Shown: one piece after another, positions 63,201 to 64,000 of the stretch
Layout of the letters: each line of letters begins with the position of its first letter
Position numbering within the stretch: position 1 is the stretch's first letter
Origin: Pontibacter sp. HSC-36F09
GTDB taxonomy: Bacteria; Bacteroidota; Bacteroidia; Cytophagales; Hymenobacteraceae
Direction: 5' to 3'
NCBI RefSeq assembly: GCF_024171605.1
Contig: NZ_JALKAA010000006.1
Span: 176,696-240,695 of the forward strand
Length of the DNA stretch: 64,000 nucleotides
Notes under the pieces: model-generated
Told to the model about the DNA's origin: nothing
What the model saw: the letters and a program-made list of their open reading frames with translations, nothing else
The model's database searches: none
Position numbers and translations under genes: made by a program

Positions 63201-64000
63201 GGGCGGAGCTGCTACAGGCACCGAGCCCAATACGACAGTAACCATGGACCAGGATAAGACTGTTTCAGCCACCATTGAGGCCCTGCCAACCGGCCCACTG
63301 GTGTCCAGTTTCACGTTGGTGAGCGCCCACACCGAGCAGGACTTCTTCCAGCTCACGGACGGCGCCTCCATCGTGCTCTCCCAGCTCTCGAGCACCAAGC
63401 TCAACATCCGCGCCAACACCTCGCCCTCGCAGGTGGGCAGCGTCAAGATAGAGCTCACCGGCACCCAGTTCAGGACCTACACCGACAACGCCGCCCCCTA
63501 CGCACTGTTCGGAGACGACGGCCGCGGCAACTACTACTACGGCAACTGGAACCCGCCGGCGACGGGAACCTACACCCTCAGGGCCACCCCGTACTCGGGA
63601 AGCAACGGTACCGGAACGGCCGGAACGCCGCTCACCATCACCTTCACCGTGGTCAACAATGTGAGCCCAGGCACGCAGTACGCCCTATCGGTGAGCACGA
63701 TGGGCGGCGGCACGGTTGCCAAGAGCCCGGACCAGGACTCCTACGCGGCCGGCAGCACTGTGACCTTGACGGCCACGCCGCAAGCCGGCTTCCAGTTCGC
63801 AGGCTGGAGCGGGGACGCCTCGGGCTCTGCAAACCCACTCTCAGTGACCATGGACCGCAGCAAAGTGGTGACGGCCACCTTCACGGCTACCGGCAGCGGT
63901 CCGCAGGTGTCCAGTTTCACGTTGGTGAGCGCCCACACCGAGCAGGACTTCTTCCAGCTCACGGACGGCGCCTCCATCGTGCTCTCCCAGCTCTCGAGCA
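60208..64000 (+). CDS. Giant secreted multidomain repeat protein (5' part, runs off the window)
   Basis: ATG at 60208 opens a frame that stays open to position 64000 (1264 codons). After a ~37-residue basic leader comes a signal-like helix (LIPIFLFLLVGILLHPFTSFAQT). Then follow a PKD-like region (ISISGTSPLCLG...SYTWIIS), cadherin/Ig-like modules (CPPVLNPITNRTVNELANLP, APVYSPIPTHTYGIVG), and seven copies of a ~75-residue 'bacterial repeat' (MYALTITQPENGSI...AGTVVTLTATP..GWSGD.SG...TMD.DK.VSATFE) from 61942. A distinct VSSFTLVSAHTEQDFF module at 63297 recurs at 63903. It is probably a cell-surface or type IX-secreted adhesin; the C-terminal sorting domain would lie outside. Confidence 0.85.
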   Translation, partial: MNDNLTTQNRHNRAYYDKPRQGNLLLRSNTLQLRKAKQIRLIPIFLFLLVGILLHPFTSFAQTISISGTSPLCLGTEPITYSIPIQSGAASYTWIISSTNTDAYIVGGKDSINSANQPIKIIRGPVMTSIQIVPGTVGGGFSLSANVKMENGTTRNGFRTITMPYAEAGPDVQLSCASPSVTIGNPNFQNNVTWRWAGPNGYTSTVKNPVVSFPGTYVLTVTGGSCTYTDEVTVSAPTENCPPVLNPITNRTVNELANLPSTILTASDANGDAIAYSFRHAVDGGEFEDGLPTGAAFNTTTRALTWRPSEEQGPGIFTIEATVSDDQDSDTKTFTITVNEVNSAPVYSPIPTHTYGIVGQKIEFPVSATDPDVPGTPTITLSLSGTNGVYPAGATITNTPPSANPQTGLFSWTPAANQVGRAAVYALANDGSRGLASPTFYLYVNAAPNLNPITAKSVEAGKLLTFQLSGSDVNSSSDMFTSPHQTRAFSVEVTPVTVQEDYPSDDVPAITKIAGDWTGNQNITGANTSAITGVFAWTPTTPGTYTVKIKLQDSGISGNVPLADEESFTVTVTTPPVTMYALTITQPENGSIAAEPSAATYEAGTVVTLTATPAASFQFAGWSGDTSGSENPVELTMDGDKAVSATFEPIPTYTLTISEPSNGTIGINPTADQDGKYNDGTVVTLTAIPAAGYQFTGWMGAASGIVNPLQLVMDADKNVSATFELIPPTTYTLTLNDPENGSIVVDPEADTYVAGTVVTLTATPADGFRFTGWSGDASGSDSPLELTMDGNKTVSAIFEAIPPTMYALTITQPQNGSIAAEPSAATYVAGSVVTLTATPADGYQFVGWTGDASGSELTVSITMDADKAVSATFEVIPPTMYALTLNQPENGTISADPSAPSYEAGTVVTLTATPASGYRFTGWTGDASGNVLTETVTMDADKQVSATFELIPPTMYALTITQPANGSITAQPAAATYVAGTVVTLTATPADGFRFVSWGGAATGTEPNTTVTMDQDKTVSATIEALPTGPLVSSFTLVSAHTEQDFFQLTDGASIVLSQLSSTKLNIRANTSPSQVGSVKIELTGTQFRTYTDNAAPYALFGDDGRGNYYYGNWNPPATGTYTLRATPYSGSNGTGTAGTPLTITFTVVNNVSPGTQYALSVSTMGGGTVAKSPDQDSYAAGSTVTLTATPQAGFQFAGWSGDASGSANPLSVTMDRSKVVTATFTATGSGPQVSSFTLVSAHTEQDFFQLTDGASIVLSQLSS
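61942..63291 (+). repeat. Six tandem ~225-bp repeats in the surface protein
   Basis: Starts at about 61942, 62164, 62398, 62620, 62846 and 63070; each encodes a ~75-residue unit with the order NG.I...P....Y.AGTVVTLTATP..G..F.GW.G...SG, TMD.DK.VSA.FE. A seventh unit sits at about 63678-63899. Nucleotide similarity between units is moderate to high. Confidence 0.85.
63301..64000 (+). repeat. 94-bp identical direct repeats 606 bp apart
   Basis: Positions 63301-63394 and 63907-64000 are identical over all 94 bases compared, beginning GTGTCCAGTTTCACGTTGG. The second copy runs to the window edge and so may extend further. Both encode the start of the VSSFTLVSAHTEQDFF module. Confidence 0.93.

Noticed and set aside
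61942..63291. Tandem repeats as a non-coding satellite
   Set aside because: They are in frame with a single long ORF and encode a regular ~75-residue domain.
62283..63977. Several minus-strand frames of 60-117 codons
   Set aside because: They repeat with the same period as the surface-protein repeats on the plus strand and are clearly their shadows.

Overview
The window looks like a chromosomal segment from a Bacteroidota bacterium of the order Cytophagales, most like a Pontibacter/Hymenobacter-type organism. This rests on a SusC/SusD pair, several multi-PAS histidine kinases, a promoter that fits the Bacteroidota TTTG / TAnnTTTG consensus, lipoprotein-rich gene content and a moderately GC-rich coding style. 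I could not search any database, so the genus is inference. No rRNA, tRNA or CRISPR array was seen.

Layout. 0-3 kb: a five-PAS histidine kinase. 2.8-6.5 kb: a gene graveyard and AT-rich island holding a frameshifted esterase remnant, the amputated N-terminus of an HrpB-like helicase gene, a TPR membrane protein, a decayed IS5-family transposase and an HNH nuclease gene. 6.5-14.4 kb: housekeeping and regulatory genes (ASCH protein, truA, DUF3616, ArsR/SRPBCC pair, ECF sigma factor with a membrane partner, proline iminopeptidase, cytochrome c). Six copies of a structured intergenic repeat lie between them, and one copy is interrupted by a 268-bp MITE-like element. 14.4-35 kb: a second PAS kinase, small membrane proteins, a lipoprotein, penicillin acylase, an ABC exporter, an S41 protease, a macrolide phosphotransferase-like kinase, DinB, an Arg/Tyr-rich disordered protein, a third PAS kinase, a VLRF1-type protein and a zinc alcohol dehydrogenase. 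35-47.7 kb: a UvrA2-like ATPase, a GAF protein, an anmK-susC-susD cluster and a three-gene MacAB-like efflux operon. 48-60 kb: an SDR, a calcium-type P-ATPase with a hydrolase and TerB, DoxX, a giant AsmA-like protein, two more disordered hydrophilic proteins and a PBP4-type peptidase. 60.2 kb to the end: the first 1264 codons of a secreted repeat protein that runs off the window.

The strongest unexplained signal is a short word, AGGTATA/TATACCT (often AGGTATAG/CTATACCT). A hand scan finds about 109 copies in 64 kb, where about 8 would be expected by chance. It lies in genes, gaps and terminator stems alike, in both orientations. Inside genes it forces the Ile codon ATA, and at 27208-27250 two inverted copies form a perfect terminator stem. 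This resembles DNA-uptake-sequence behaviour, but the function is not known from the sequence.

Functional themes are sensing (three PAS kinases without adjacent response regulators, an ECF sigma factor, a GAF protein), envelope maintenance and export (MacAB-like operon, ABC exporter, AsmA, PBP4, SusCD with a peptidoglycan-recycling kinase) and stress handling (UvrA2, TerB, disordered proteins, VLRF1).
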